From Silene conica (taxonomy: Eukaryota > Streptophyta > Magnoliopsida > Caryophyllales > Caryophyllaceae), in NCBI GenBank assembly GCA_029255685.2, contig CM055312.2, forward strand, positions 12,920,649 through 12,984,648: a stretch of 64,000 bases of DNA, read 5' to 3'. The notes below the pieces were generated by a model. That model had not been told where the DNA came from. It saw only the letters and a program-made list of their open reading frames with translations, and did no database searches. The position numbers were made by a program, and so were the translations under genes. Every line of letters begins with the position of its first letter. Position 1 is the stretch's first letter. This document shows positions 1 to 10,911 of the stretch, in pieces.

Positions 1-50
1 TAGTTTAGTATGACTAAAATTAGTTTATGAGCAACTAATATAACCTAACA
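1..50 (-). mobile_element. Truncated LTR terminus (same family as the 7888-9178 solo LTR)
   Basis: Read on the minus strand from base 50 leftward, the sequence starts TGTTAGGTT and keeps a run (GTTGCTCATAAACTAATT) also found at the start of the solo LTR at 7888. The window cuts the rest off. It appears to sit inside the retrotransposon whose 3' end follows at 51-1579; the 5 bases after it (AAAAG) would be its target duplication, but the partner lies outside the window. Confidence 0.75.
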
Positions 51-308
51 AAAAGATGTTTGGTCTTTGTCTATATTACACCGTCATATCAACCTTGTGA
101 CTTGAGCTGCGTTTTCTATTACCCGTACCTTTGAATCTGTTTTATTGGTACATTTGGTCGTTACTTTGTTACGGATATGGATAATTTGGGATTTGTATGT
201 GCATTTACATTAGCTCTGAGTTGTCTAAAATCACCGCTTGTATGATTGCTTTCGCTTCAAGTTCTTTGCTTTGTTTGAGGACAACCAAAGAGTTAGTTTG
301 GGGGAGTT
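51..308 (+). mobile_element. 3' internal end of an LTR retrotransposon with polypurine tract
   Basis: This non-coding stretch ends in a G-rich run (TTTGGGGGAGTT, 298-308) directly before the LTR start TGATGAG. A short purine tract abutting an LTR is the plus-strand primer site of LTR retrotransposons. The GAGGACAACCAAAG element just before it is of a kind I associate with plant Ty3/gypsy 3' ends. No gag or pol coding is left in the window. Short open frames here have no recognisable content. Confidence 0.65.
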
Positions 309-1579
309 TGATGAGTCATAATTATATACATCTTTATGCCTTCCCTTATATACTTTTGTTACTGTTTTGTGCACTAATCCATGTCGTATACGCCGTTTTT
401 GTCATAAATGTCGATACTCCCGCATTTTGTTGTTTCTAATGTAGATGGATGCATTCCGGTGATTTATAGAGGATCATACGAGTATCGCGGAGTCGGCAAG
501 GCAAAGATATATAGGAAGATAAGCAAGAATCAAGGGAGATTGCCAAAAAGAAGTAAAGAAACGAAGAATTGTGCTGGCAAAGTGGAGCACTCGATCGAGT
601 GCCACCAACACTCGATCGAGTGCACTGGACACTCGGTCGAGTGCTTCTTCTGTCCGGATTTTCATAAGTTTTTAGCAAGTGTTTCCATAAATCGTTTAGT
701 AGTTTTTAGCAAGTATTTCCATATATTGTTTAGTAGTTTGTTATAAGTAGAGACTTCGTAGCCTCTTGTTAGATACACTTTTATTACTCTAAAAAACCCT
801 AATTATTACTAGTAGCTCCCTAGATTATTATTTAGCAATTGCCTTCGGATCTTGTTCTCCTATTTACGGTATTTAATCATAATCTTTACTTTATTGTTAT
901 TCAATTATTCTTGTTCTTAGTTTATTGCTTTATTAATTATGTTTTCAATCAATATTGTTGTAGTTAGATCCCAAGCCATGCGTAGCTAATTTATTTGTCT
1001 AGGGTGAAAAGGGATCTAGGTAATTAGAAGGGGGGGATCAAACTTTAATGATGTTTAATTGTTAAACTGCTTATTATTATTGTTCTATTGTTGTTTTAAA
1101 CCTGATTAATTAATTACTGGCCAGGATTCGTTAATTAGTCTCGCAAATTAGTCTTAGATCCGACCGTAGACTAAGACTAAGATATGCCACAACAATTGAA
1201 TAGACTGACCTAATTATAGCGACCGCATGTTAGGTTTAGATCTAAAGATTATATGAATACCGACCGGACATATGATCTTAAATAATAATTTTGCCCAATT
1301 AAATTAGTTAAATCCTATTCCCCTGGATAATTGCCTATGTGAACTTGATCCCTAGATCTTTCCTAAAACTTGTTTACATCTTTATTTACTTATTTTGCAA
1401 TTAGTTGATTAGAATCCAAAAACAATCAAACAACCCAATTGTTACTTTAAGACTTATTTACTTTAGCAAACAATTTATTACCGCCTCCCTGTGGATTCGA
1501 TACCTTTCTTACCGCTAGCTATTAGTTAGTAGTATCCTAAGGATTACTTTGATTTAGGGTGACGACTTTACCCTTATCA
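309..1579 (+). mobile_element. 3' LTR (about 1.27 kb) of a Ty3/gypsy-like retrotransposon
   Basis: It starts TGATGAG and ends CTTATCA, short inverted LTR ends of the TG...CA type. A TATA-like TTATAAGTA lies near 741 with a leader-like stretch after it. The final part carries CCTCCCTGTGGATTCGATAC (about 1485-1504), a phrase common near the 3' end of plant gypsy LTRs. The 5 bases before (GAGTT) and after (GAAAG) do not match, as expected when only the 3' LTR is present and the left side is internal sequence. Family assignment (Athila/Tat-like) is inference. Confidence 0.7.
587..643. repeat. Three tandem CACTCGATCGAGTG palindromes inside the LTR
   Basis: Palindromes lie at 587-602 (16 bp, perfect), 609-622 (14 bp, perfect) and 630-643 (CACTCGGTCGAGTG, one mismatch), spaced 21-22 bp. 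They sit upstream of the TATA-like box, so they could be transcription-factor sites of the LTR promoter; that role is inference. Confidence 0.9.
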
Positions 1580-3464
1580 GAAAGAAAAGCCGCCTCCTCT
1601 TTTTATACATCTAAAAGATGACTAATGCCCTGGAAAATGGGACTCCTTTACTATAGCAAGCAAGTGAACGCAGCCACTAAAATAGAAAAGTGGGATCTTA
1701 TTTAGAAGAGGAGTTTCTCTAATTCCTTATTGTTGCTGACTCAAATACTCTGCCCATGAACTACTGACTGCATACTATAGCAACACATACACCATCTAAT
1801 GAACATACCCCTGCAACATACAAGTAAGTCTGCATCAGTCCAGCCCAAAGCTGCTACCCAGAACCTATCCCTTCATCCCAAACCACATTGAAGACCATAC
1901 AAACATATCAGTAGCCATTCCTGGGCTAAAAATATACTGATGCACGAAACCTTGCTTCTTGTGCTAGCCTATGTTGTCAGATCAGGCCCAAAGCAAAAAC
2001 ACCATTCCTATAACATTCATGCCATTCCTTTGTGGTTAAACCACTGCACACTCATGCCATTCCCTGCCCCAAGTATGTCTGCATACTATAGCCACAGTCC
2101 CTGCCCCAATAGTTCAGTTCATGCGACACCAGTCTTACAGACCCATCCATGACTGAACCAAAATTTCAAAGTCACAACACCTACTGGATTTTGATTACCC
2201 TAATTAACAACAAAACAACATATGGTCTTAAATTAGGGAAAAGTAAAAGGTAAGTAAATTAGGGTTAACATTTCGTGCAATTTCTGGGTAAATCAAATTA
2301 GGGTAAATCATATTAGGGTAAATTAAAGTATAAATGAAAGCAATTCAACAATTAAAATCAATCAAACATAAGGAAAAAAATGGTAAACTTACCTGATTCA
2401 TTGTGCAATCAATTTAGGGCAAAACTGATTAAGCTTCGTCTTCAATGGGGTAATCAATCACTGCATATAAATGAACTTGAAGAGGAGAAGATGTTAATTG
2501 AAGAGCAGCAATGGAGGAGAAGAGGTTAATTGAAGTAAAAATGAAGAAATTACTTTGACAGTGAAAAGGGGAAGAGAGGATGAAAAATTGAAGTCAAAAT
2601 TGAAATTAGGGTAATTAAATTAGGGTTACCGGTGGAACAGGTTACCCTTCCACCTGTTTCATTACGAGATAAATGATACATTAGTGCATAGTAATTTGAG
2701 TTAAAACATAGTTCAGAGTATTTTGAGAAGAACCCCTATAGTTCAGAGTATTGACATTAAATAACCCTATTTTGGGTTTATTGGTCTATTTGGAGGCTCT
2801 ATTATGAAATGCTGAAAAATTATGTTGCCACATCAGCATTTTAACATTCCCCTTTTATATATATAATGATGAAAAAACCAATTTTACATTAAATTAGAAT
2901 TTACAACATAACAATAAAGTTTAACATAAACTATCAACATTATAGACATTAACAACAATTTAAAATAACACGAAAAAAACAAATTAGCATCATCAACACT
3001 TCTAAATACACTTTACTCACTGTCGTTTATAACTCGTAATTTTCCATTGACCGCCGTCAATTAATGTCAAACACCGCGCCACAATTTCCTCCTTTGTTCC
3101 CATCTTTGTCATACACCATGTAACAAGATAAAGTTGGACGCTTGGGATCCCTTGGAAGTATTTTTGGTTTGAATGTATGACGAAGTTATGAATCGAATAT
3201 GAAATTATAGGAATTTAATTAATTAATTGAAAACCCACTAATTATTTAGGGAAATCTAGGTGTGGTTCTTATCAAAATTGAAAAACCCACAAACAAATTT
3301 GTGTAATTTTGGTGAGAAAATTGTGAAATACCTATTGTTGATTAAAATGAGAAAAATCCAGAAAGTTGTGGAAAAGAAAGAGAGATTGAATATATAATAA
3401 AAGGTGATTTGATAAGAGAAAGTATTTTATTAAAGGTGTTGATGTAATTTGGGGTAATTTGTGA
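1580..3464. other. No gene recognised; AT-rich repeat-like DNA
   Basis: Only short open frames without recognisable content. The TTAGGGTAAAT word recurs around 2230-2340 and 2600-2640, and GGTGGAACAGGTTACCC / CCACCTGTTTC near 2630-2665 is an imperfect inverted repeat. Nothing here supports a protein-coding gene. Confidence 0.6.
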
Positions 3465-4183
3465 GGGTAAGATTATCCCTCAGATTTTCCAAAATCTTAA
3501 GACTGTGCCACGTCAGCTTTCCACTAATTTTTATTATTTTTTTATTGTTCAGACTTACCTCAGACTCACCTTAGATTTTATACATTATCCGTCAGACTCG
3601 TCTCAGACTTTACTTTTCCATTTTACTTTTCTTTCTTAGAAACTTATTAATTAATTCTAGTTTGTATTAAACATTACTAATTAAAATGCATGTTGAAATT
3701 GTGGATTTTGAAGTAAATTCATAATAGAATTTAAATCAAAATTTTGATTGGGATCCATTTTGTAATATGGAATTAGTTGAATATAATTTTTATTGAGAGA
3801 AATGGGTGAGGAATAAAGTTTTGTAAACAAATCAACAATAATTAGTTTGGCAAAGCAAAATTCTTATAATTATTTTGGCAGTAAAAATAGAAGTGAAACA
3901 AAGCAAAGTGAAACAAAGCACTGGGCGAGAAATACAGTTTTATTGAGAGAAATGCATTTAAGTGATTTAACGTACAAACCAATAATAATTAAAAGAATAT
4001 ATAACATTAAAATAATAAAAGACGGTGGGGTCAAGACTCAACAAAGTCTTAAGTCGAGTCTTGGATTTCCAAGACTCGACTTAAGACTTTGTTAAGACTT
4101 TGGTAGATTATTGGTAGTCTTGAGAAAAGTCTTGTCTTAAGACTCGTCAAAGTCTTGTCTCAAGACCCCCAATAATCTTACCC
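3465..4183. mobile_element. Non-autonomous TIR element, about 719 bp
   Basis: A perfect 12-bp terminal inverted repeat is visible: GGGTAAGATTAT at 3465-3476 and ATAATCTTACCC at 4172-4183. The same three bases, TGA, flank both ends (3462-3464 and 4184-4186), compatible with a 3-bp target duplication. The right part is packed with AAGTCTTG/CAAGACTT words. There is no transposase. A PIF/Harbinger origin is possible from the duplication length, but the usual TAA/TTA target is absent, so the superfamily is left open. Confidence 0.6.
4040..4093. repeat. 26-bp perfect-stem hairpin
   Basis: The left arm 4040-4065 and right arm 4068-4093 are exact reverse complements, separated by only two bases. Further CAAGACTC / AGTCTTG copies on both sides lengthen the foldback imperfectly. 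It lies near the right end of the TIR element. Confidence 0.9.
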
Positions 4184-4602
4184 TGATATTTGTTGCATAG
4201 GAAAAGAGTGAGGTGGGGTCAAGGTGGGTAAAATAAACAATTAGAGGATTATACAACCAGATGTATACATCCGCTAGAATAGATTTCGAGCTTTATAACA
4301 AAGAACTTGAGCTTATGCATATATTTTACGAGTTTTTTGGAAAAGAATTTGAGCGTCTTTATAAAAAAAAATTGCGAATCAAAACATTATATTGAAACTC
4401 AAAAAACATATAAAACCCAAATTTTTTAATTTTAACACTAAAAAATTAAAGTGCAAGAAAAAATTGTTAAAAGCTCGAAAAGAATTACATCTAAGCTCAA
4501 TTAGATGTGTGTTAGATGTATGATGCTCATATACATCTGGATGTATAATCCTATTTGTGTAAAATAAAAAGGTGAGGCTTGGGGGAGGTAATAACTGATG
4601 CA

Positions 4603-5405
4603 CTAGTGTTAAACCCGTGCAAAAAATGTACGAGTCGAAATAACAATTGCTATTATTAGATGCAGAAAAATATAATTGAACATAGTTAATTTGCAATGCC
4701 CAAATAATTCAATAAGTTCGTATTCAATGTACAAATTAATTAAAGTACTAATCACTACCATACGATGCAAATAAAACAAACGATGCAAATTATCTTACAA
4801 TGTTATAAGTAATATTAACTTAACATGGATACAATCACTCGTTCTTTTGTAGTGACAATAGATTAATGAAATATTAAATTAATAACACCAATGACTTACT
4901 CTGTATTTTTCATAATGACACATCTATACATTTAAGTACACGGCATAAAGCTAAGTTGCTGGAAATAATTTACTAACGATAATACTTACTCGTTATGTAC
5001 TTGTGTCACTATCTTTAAAGGCTAAAAAACTGAATTTAGTTGTTGTTTAAAATACACACCATAGAGCTAAGTTGCTGGAATTAAATTGCATGAAAAATGG
5101 GAAAAACAATTGGAACTTAAGTACAAATCTCCAAGAGAACAATACATCGAAGTTTCCTAAACTGAAATAACTAAAATCTAAAAAATAAATAACTTGGTAA
5201 ATCAAAAGCTTGAATCTTAAATCTTAAAGACAATATGAAATGTGTTCTATATGTGAATCTTCAACTTCTTTTGGTTTCTTGGTTGCGGTTTCCTTACTGC
5301 GGAGGCTGCAGCCTGTGTGTCACTTCTATTTTTTCGAATGAGTTGCGCTTTTTCTTCATCTATTATCACTTGTGCGGGAGCATTGTCTAGAGTGATATTG
5401 ATATC
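4603..5405 (-). mobile_element. Helitron 3' end on the minus strand and adjoining body
   Basis: On the minus strand the element ends ...TTGCACGGGTTTAACACTAG, that is a short GC-containing stem (CGTGCA/TGTACG with one G-T) followed by CTAG at 4603-4606, the CTRR end of Helitrons. The body runs rightward; its 5' end was not found, so the right limit is a minimum. The terminal exon at 5247-5405 is on the same strand and may belong to it. Confidence 0.45.
5247..5405 (-). pseudogene. Terminal coding exon of an unrecognised protein, perhaps Helitron cargo
   Basis: On the minus strand a splice-acceptor-like GAATGAATCAG is followed by 52 open codons and a TAG stop (5247-5249). The peptide begins DINITLDNAPAQV and ends in a basic tail, RKPQPRNQKKLKIHI. 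Coding character is suggested by the acceptor, the charged composition and the basic C-terminus. Plant Helitrons often carry RPA-like genes, whose C-termini can be basic like this; that identity is inference. No upstream exon was found, so it is probably a remnant. Confidence 0.4.
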
Positions 5406-5709
5406 CTGATTCATTCAACAAATTATTATTGTGACCTAATAATCAATAGATAAAAGTGCTATATATTTAAATATAGTAATAGCATAATTTTGATACTTTA
5501 AATTAAAACTATAAATTGTATTTATAGTGGTAATTATTTGTTAATAAGAAATGGGTTGTCATTAGTGGATGGGTTTTTGAATTGTGGGAGAAAATGGTGG
5601 TAGTGAAGAACATGGGATAACATAATTTTTAAATATCTGATGTACAATTTAATATCATGGGTTGGAAAATATGTATTGTAACAGATGATGTACACTATCA
5701 TATTAAAAC

Positions 5710-6180
5710 AGATCATGTGAACCAATTATTTTCATTCTACACGCTTTTTATAATAAGATATATATTCTCAATTAAAATTTACGAAATCTCTATATTAATA
5801 TATAATAATTGTTTTGTGTGTATTTGATGCAGGTACAAAGACATCGAAATTTTAAATATTATCTCGACGATTAAGGGATATAGCATCGATCTTAGAGATT
5901 ACATTTTATCAATTGAAATTGAAATGTGTTTGTTTAGTTGTAATTAAATTGTTTGACATGTAATTATTTGTAATTTTTAATTATATAATACAATATGGTA
6001 TAATAATTATACATTCGACATTATAATTAGACATTAAATCACTAAATTACACAACTAAAATTAAAATAAGTTGGAGAGAATGTGGAGAGAGAGTAATTAA
6101 TTGTTTGGAGGGGAGAGAGTAATTAATTCAACAGGAAAAGTGAGGTTGTTTTTTGAGTAAAAAAAAGGAAAATTTTCAGT
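5710..6180 (+). repeat. Dispersed repeat, copy 1 (inverted partner at 53485-54020)
   Basis: From the GTGAACCAATTATTTTC region through the GGAAAATTTTCAGTC region, this stretch matches the reverse complement of 53485-54020 over several hundred bases with small gaps. Shared landmarks include CTACACGCTTTTTATAA, TACAAAGACATCGAAATTTT and AGAGTAATTAATT. It directly precedes the CACTA-type 3' end, so it is probably that element's 3' untranslated and terminal body. Confidence 0.8.
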
Positions 6181-6238
6181 CAATCACAACGCTTGAAATG
6201 TCTTTTCTTTTATAGATAGGGGATTATTCACATAGATT

Positions 6239-6419
6239 GGCGACTGACTGTCAGTCGCCGATATAATTCTCAGTCGCCATTATTAATTATTATACGGACT
6301 TATGTAGTCGCCAATTTGACGGCTGATTTCAGTCGCCCGAATTTTTTTCAGTCGCCAAATTGGCGACTACCTTTTGCAGTCGCCTTTTTCTGTCGTCTGA
6401 ATCAGATTTTCTTGTAGTG
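6239..6419 (+). mobile_element. CACTA (En/Spm-type) 3' terminus
   Basis: The stretch ends TTTTCTTGTAGTG at 6419, the mirror of the CACTACAAGAAAA start of plant CACTA elements. Before it lie clustered subterminal copies of CAGTCGCC in both orientations, including perfect inverted pairs at 6240-6260 (GGCGACTGAC/GTCAGTCGCC) and 6353-6369 (GTCGCCAAATTGGCGAC). Such subterminal arrays are where CACTA transposases bind. The three bases after the end are AAT. No matching CACTACAAG start was found in the window, so the element is truncated or its left part has been replaced. Confidence 0.8.
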
Positions 6420-6532
6420 AATTGAGTTTCTGGACTTAGCCACATATGTAGCCGGAAAGTATGAAAAGGCTAAAACACAATCACATTCCGGGAGTTCCAA
6501 TTCAACTGGGGTGGTTTCGGATCAGTATTAGA
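6420..6532 (+). pseudogene. Short coding-like remnant, unrecognised
   Basis: Directly after the CACTA end an open frame reads EFLDLATYVAGKYEKAKTQS, then a Ser/Thr/Gly-rich tail and a stop near 6530. Composition looks like the C-terminus of a real protein cut by the CACTA insertion. The family was not recognised, and with about 36 residues chance cannot be excluded. Confidence 0.3.
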
Positions 6533-7887
6533 TAGTATAATATAAAATTACATTAAGGAGAAATTAGGTAGAACTATTTATTGAATTAAGAAAACATAAT
6601 TAACAAAGAAATAATTCTGAGTATAACTCGAAAAATAAGGAAAATGATACGGTATTTATTTCTTATACAATACACAATACATACATTGCATAATACAACT
6701 AGTTAAAATATATTTTGCACAATTTGGTAAACGTTTGTCACGGATTATTATTTTTTTGTCACGAATATTGTTATGTTTATTATTATTTTGCCACGATTAT
6801 TGTGATTATTATTGTGAATTTTGGTGCTTTGGGTTGTCTTTTTATATTATTTACAGATTATCGTAAATAAATATTTATTCTACAATCGCGTATGAACACA
6901 ATCTCGCGTATGTATGCAATCCAGAGTATATGAACATAAGTAGATGGAGAAATTTAAATTATTTACTTTAATTGTGAATTTTTTGGTAAAATGGTGTTCT
7001 TTACGAAATTAATTGGATAATTGGGGTTGGTTTGAAAGTATTTGGGGTTATAGTGTCCACGTGGACACTTTTCGTTTTTTTCCAGATTTTAAGCAAAGTC
7101 GCCGAGGTTATCAGCGGCTTCACTCAGTGTCTTTTTTTTTTAAATGTAAACTTTCCAGGAGGTTTGTAAGCTGGGGAAGAAAGGAGGAAGAGGGGAAGCC
7201 GTTGAGAAGCTTGGCGGCTCTGCCCAAAAAATTTCAAAAAAAAAAAAACGCAATAGTGAAGCCGCTGAGGAGCATGGCGGCTTTGCTGGTAATATAAAAA
7301 AAAACGTGACATTCAGACATTCACAGACTCATTCACTCACCCAAAAAAAATGCCCAATTTAAAACTCTCAAACCCTAACTTTCGACACTCCCATTTTTTC
7401 CCCAAATTCCTCCATTTTTGGTTCAATTAATTGTTTCATCATCCTATTTTCTTTTTTTTGGTAAAAGGTAAGTGTATAAATATATCAAAAACAATCGTAC
7501 ATTATAAGACTACTACTAATACATGGAAACAAACTCCATGTAGTTTCGTCTCACACAACGTGATAGCAAAAGACCACTTCTTACGCTTAATCCTTAAATA
7601 TCTCTTAGCCTAATTGACATAAAAAGACAAATGGGTATGCTCAGCCTTGTCCTTTATGCCAATCTTGTCCAAAAAATCCACGCATACTACTAATGTCAAT
7701 CTTGCAATTGCGTCAGTCCCTTAGAAACCCCACATTTCCAACTCTCAATGTCAGATCATTAATTACTGCATCTGCTAATTACTGCCATCCACGCATTGTC
7801 GACCTTGTGATAAACTATCTCTAACAAAAGCAAATCAACACAAAAGCTGCATCTAAAAGTGCCTCACTTATCACTTCACGCTGTATG
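6533..7887. other. No gene recognised; includes inverted GC-richer repeats
   Basis: AT-rich DNA with one odd patch: AGCCGCTGAGGAGCATGGCGG near 7262-7282 is a diverged direct copy of the stretch near 7198-7218 and an inverted copy of 7093-7125. The CT-rich stretch 7300-7440 (CCAAAAAAAATGCCC, AAACCCTAACTTTCG) resembles an untranslated leader, possibly of the MULE gene that resumes at about 9570, but no exon could be supported. Confidence 0.5.
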
Positions 7888-9178
7888 TGTTAGGTTTAAC
7901 TAGTTGCTCATAAACTAATTTAGTCATACTAACAAAACCTTTAATTAACTTTTAATTAACAAAATAATAAACTTGTTTATTAGATCTTATGCATGCTACT
8001 AAATGCGGAAGTAAGGAGTAAATCGTGTTCTTACACTCGGTCCAAGTATATTGCAAGGATGATCCTCCGAGTACCCAATATAGAATACCTCCTCCGGATG
8101 CACCAAGACAAGCCCCAAAAGAACCGAAACTTTGTAAGCTAGACTAGGAATCGGTTTTCCCTTAATTTATTTCCAATCTCTCTTATTAGAAATATATTTT
8201 GAATACTACTCTTAGTATATATTTTATTATCTTATAATAACTTATTAGAGGTTAAACAATCTCTTCTTACTTGTGTAGAATTTCGGCTAGGGTTAGCAAA
8301 GAGAAGAGAATGAATGATTATGATATATCCATATATATATGATGAGCATGCCTCTTTAATTATCATATAAACTAACTTAAGCATGCTCACTTGGGAAGGG
8401 GGTAGCCGGCTTAGGGAGTGTCAAAGAGGGAACAAGTTGTGTTCTCAAGACACTAGGGTGTTTATTAGGTTGGTGTCTCAAGAACAATGTCTTAAGCAAT
8501 GATTAAGGAGCAATTAACATACTAATTAACCACACAACCATCACCATTTAGCCGTGCCATATAGTCCATAATATGGACTTTATTTTACAATTTTGTCAAA
8601 TGTATAATTTTATAAAGTGTGACATCTTATATGTCATTTAGATATAAAATATTTTAGTACATTTGAAATATGTAAATATTTATCCCATAAATATTATACA
8701 TAATTAAATAAATCATATTTATTCAATTAACAAGTAATTCGAAATTACCATTGTAAAATAATATTTTATCGTCAATACGATTTACAACCTTTGTATTAAT
8801 TTCAACCCAATTCATTCTAATTTCGATATCTTAAAATATCGTTCAATGTTTAAAAATTGACACGTTTCAATTTTAAACATAAATCTTACATTAAGATTTA
8901 ACCTCTAATTTCTCGATATACGAGTTTAAGGAATATGATCAAATCGTATCAATATACATTTGATCACTTTATCAATTTAAGGGAATTGTCCTAAAGGTGT
9001 GACCTAAAGGGATCAACTGACCACCACCGTCATACGACAGTAATGTCAAACTCTAGCTAGCCAATCATTACCGATTAATGTTGGTCAGTTGACTAATAAA
9101 TCGTATCATCCCTTGCGCATTCTTGTTATGAGATTTAATTACGTGATCGCACTATTGTTGAGGACACATTTCCCAACA
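7888..9178 (+). mobile_element. Solo LTR, 1291 bp, with perfect 5-bp target duplication
   Basis: It starts TGTTAGG and ends CCCAACA. GTATG stands immediately before (7883-7887) and immediately after (9179-9183). This is the footprint of an LTR retrotransposon integration followed by recombination between its LTRs; no internal region, primer site or polypurine tract remains. It is related to the LTR end at 1-50. Orientation is set from that relation and is otherwise arbitrary. Confidence 0.92.
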
Positions 9179-9220
9179 GTATGAAGGCCAATTCCAGCCT
9201 ACTTGTAATCAAAACGCCAC

Positions 9221-9368
9221 ATGCTAAAACGCTACAAATCCTTTGCAGTCCCGTGCCGAGCGTCCACAGTAGCAGCCTGCCCACGCTTGGTTCCAGGAGT
9301 CTTGATCCCATCATCCCTTTGCTTATTCCCTGACCCATCTAAAGGTATGCTAAAACGCTACAAATCCT
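9221..9368. repeat. 22-bp direct repeat pair, 126 bp apart
   Basis: ATGCTAAAACGCTACAAATC plus CT occurs exactly at 9221-9242 and 9347-9368. ATCTAAAGGTAT also occurs twice nearby (9338-9349 and 9376-9387). The rest of 9184-9560 shows no gene. Confidence 0.85.
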
Positions 9369-9623
9369 ATTTTCATCTAAAGGTATTAATTCATTATTTA
9401 TTCATGTATTAATTCATCCTAATGTATTATTTTGGTTTGATTTAGCATCATACCCAGTTTCCTAGTTAGTTTAGTTCTTGATTATTAGCTTAATACATTA
9501 ATTTTATTGTTCAAATTAGTTATTATATTTAGTTTATTATTTACAATAGAGGTAAATAATTACCCATTGACATGTTGGTGGAATGGTAAAATTGTTGTTA
9601 ATGGTGAAGAGGTTGGTTATAAG

Positions 9624-10276
9624 TAGAGCTGATCATATGGCCCAGGCCCGATGGCCCGACCCGGCCCAACCCGATTTTTTCTCGGGTTTGGGCCTCATAG
9701 TTTGGCCCTAAAAGCCCGTGGCCCGGCCCAAAAGAAGCCCGATATAAATATAGGGCCGGGTTTGGGCCAACGTAAAGGCCCTATTTTTGGCCCGGCCCGG
9801 CCCGAAATTATTATTTTTCTAAAAAAAATTTCAAAAGTTGGAATGGTATATCAGATCACGCTAATAATCTAATATCACTAATGCATTGAATTATCAACTT
9901 TGCGGATATTTTTATATTTTTATCGTACAACTTTAATTAGTTAGTGTACTTTTAATTTTTTGTCAACTCATGAGTCATGTATTGTACTATGGTATCGCTC
10001 TCTTAACCAAAAGAGTAGAAGTCAAACACTTAATACTTGAAAATTTTATTTCGTTACTAATAGTTTGTTCAAATATCCATTTTGTTGATTATTTCGTAAT
10101 GTATTATTTTGGCCCATTTTGGCCCGAGGCCCATTATAGCCCGAACAATTATGGGCTTGGGCCAAAGAATATGGCCCATCATTTCGGCCCGGCCCGGCCC
10201 GACCCATGCATTTGGGCCATTTATTTAGCTCGAGCCCGGCCCAAACCCGGCCCAGCCCGGCCCATGATCAGGTCTA
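9624..10276. mobile_element. hAT-type non-autonomous element in the MULE gene
   Basis: It starts TAGAGCTGATCAT and ends ATGATCAGGTCTA, imperfect terminal inverted repeats. The 8-bp duplication GTTATAAG lies at 9616-9623 and 10277-10284, as expected for hAT. Both ends are rich in GGCCCGG words, which give a spurious Gly/Pro/Ala/Arg-rich frame. Removing it and one duplication copy joins the MULE reading frame. Confidence 0.9.
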
Positions 10277-10911
10277 GTTATAAGGGTGGTAGTGAATGCT
10301 TTATTTTTATTAGTAGTAATATTAGTTTTAATGAGGTTAATGGTGAAATATATGAGTCATTAGAGGTAGATAGAACTAAATTTGAGCTTAATATCAAAAT
10401 GAAGTACCCAAGTGTAAGAGGTTACAAAGTAGTATCATTGAGTAATAATCGTATTTGAAAGCGTTGTGGCTAATTGTGTGTCAATCAAAAGCATTATCCA
10501 TGGATTTGTTCATCGAGTTAAAGCCTCTTGATAATCCTCAAACATCTCAACAACCGTTTACTATGTCATTCACAAATATGCTTAGTCAAGTTGAGGAACC
10601 TAATTGGCAAGTGTGTTTGTCAACTAATAATGTTGACGAAGCGTCCATCGTAGATGCTAATATTTTTGGTGATGAGATTGAATATGAGATTGAGGAGGAG
10701 GATGCAATGTTTGAGTTGAGTGAGGATGAGGATGATATGGTGGACTTTGTTTCTCAAGCATTTGTTAACACCCAATTTATTGAACTCGGATCTTTAGATG
10801 TGCGTCTTGAAAATAATTGGTATAAATCTAGTGTGGATCCAATTAGGGATGGGGATGAATTTATGGTTGGACAAAATTTTGGAAGCAAGGAGATTTTGCG
10901 ACAACTTGTTA

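Noticed and set aside
436..678. Overlapping ORFs on both strands
   Set aside because: Open because of the tandem palindromes in the LTR; repetitive SIEC and LDRV words only.
9651..9872. Gly/Pro/Arg-rich ORF
   Set aside because: Lies within the hAT element's GGCCCGG-rich end.
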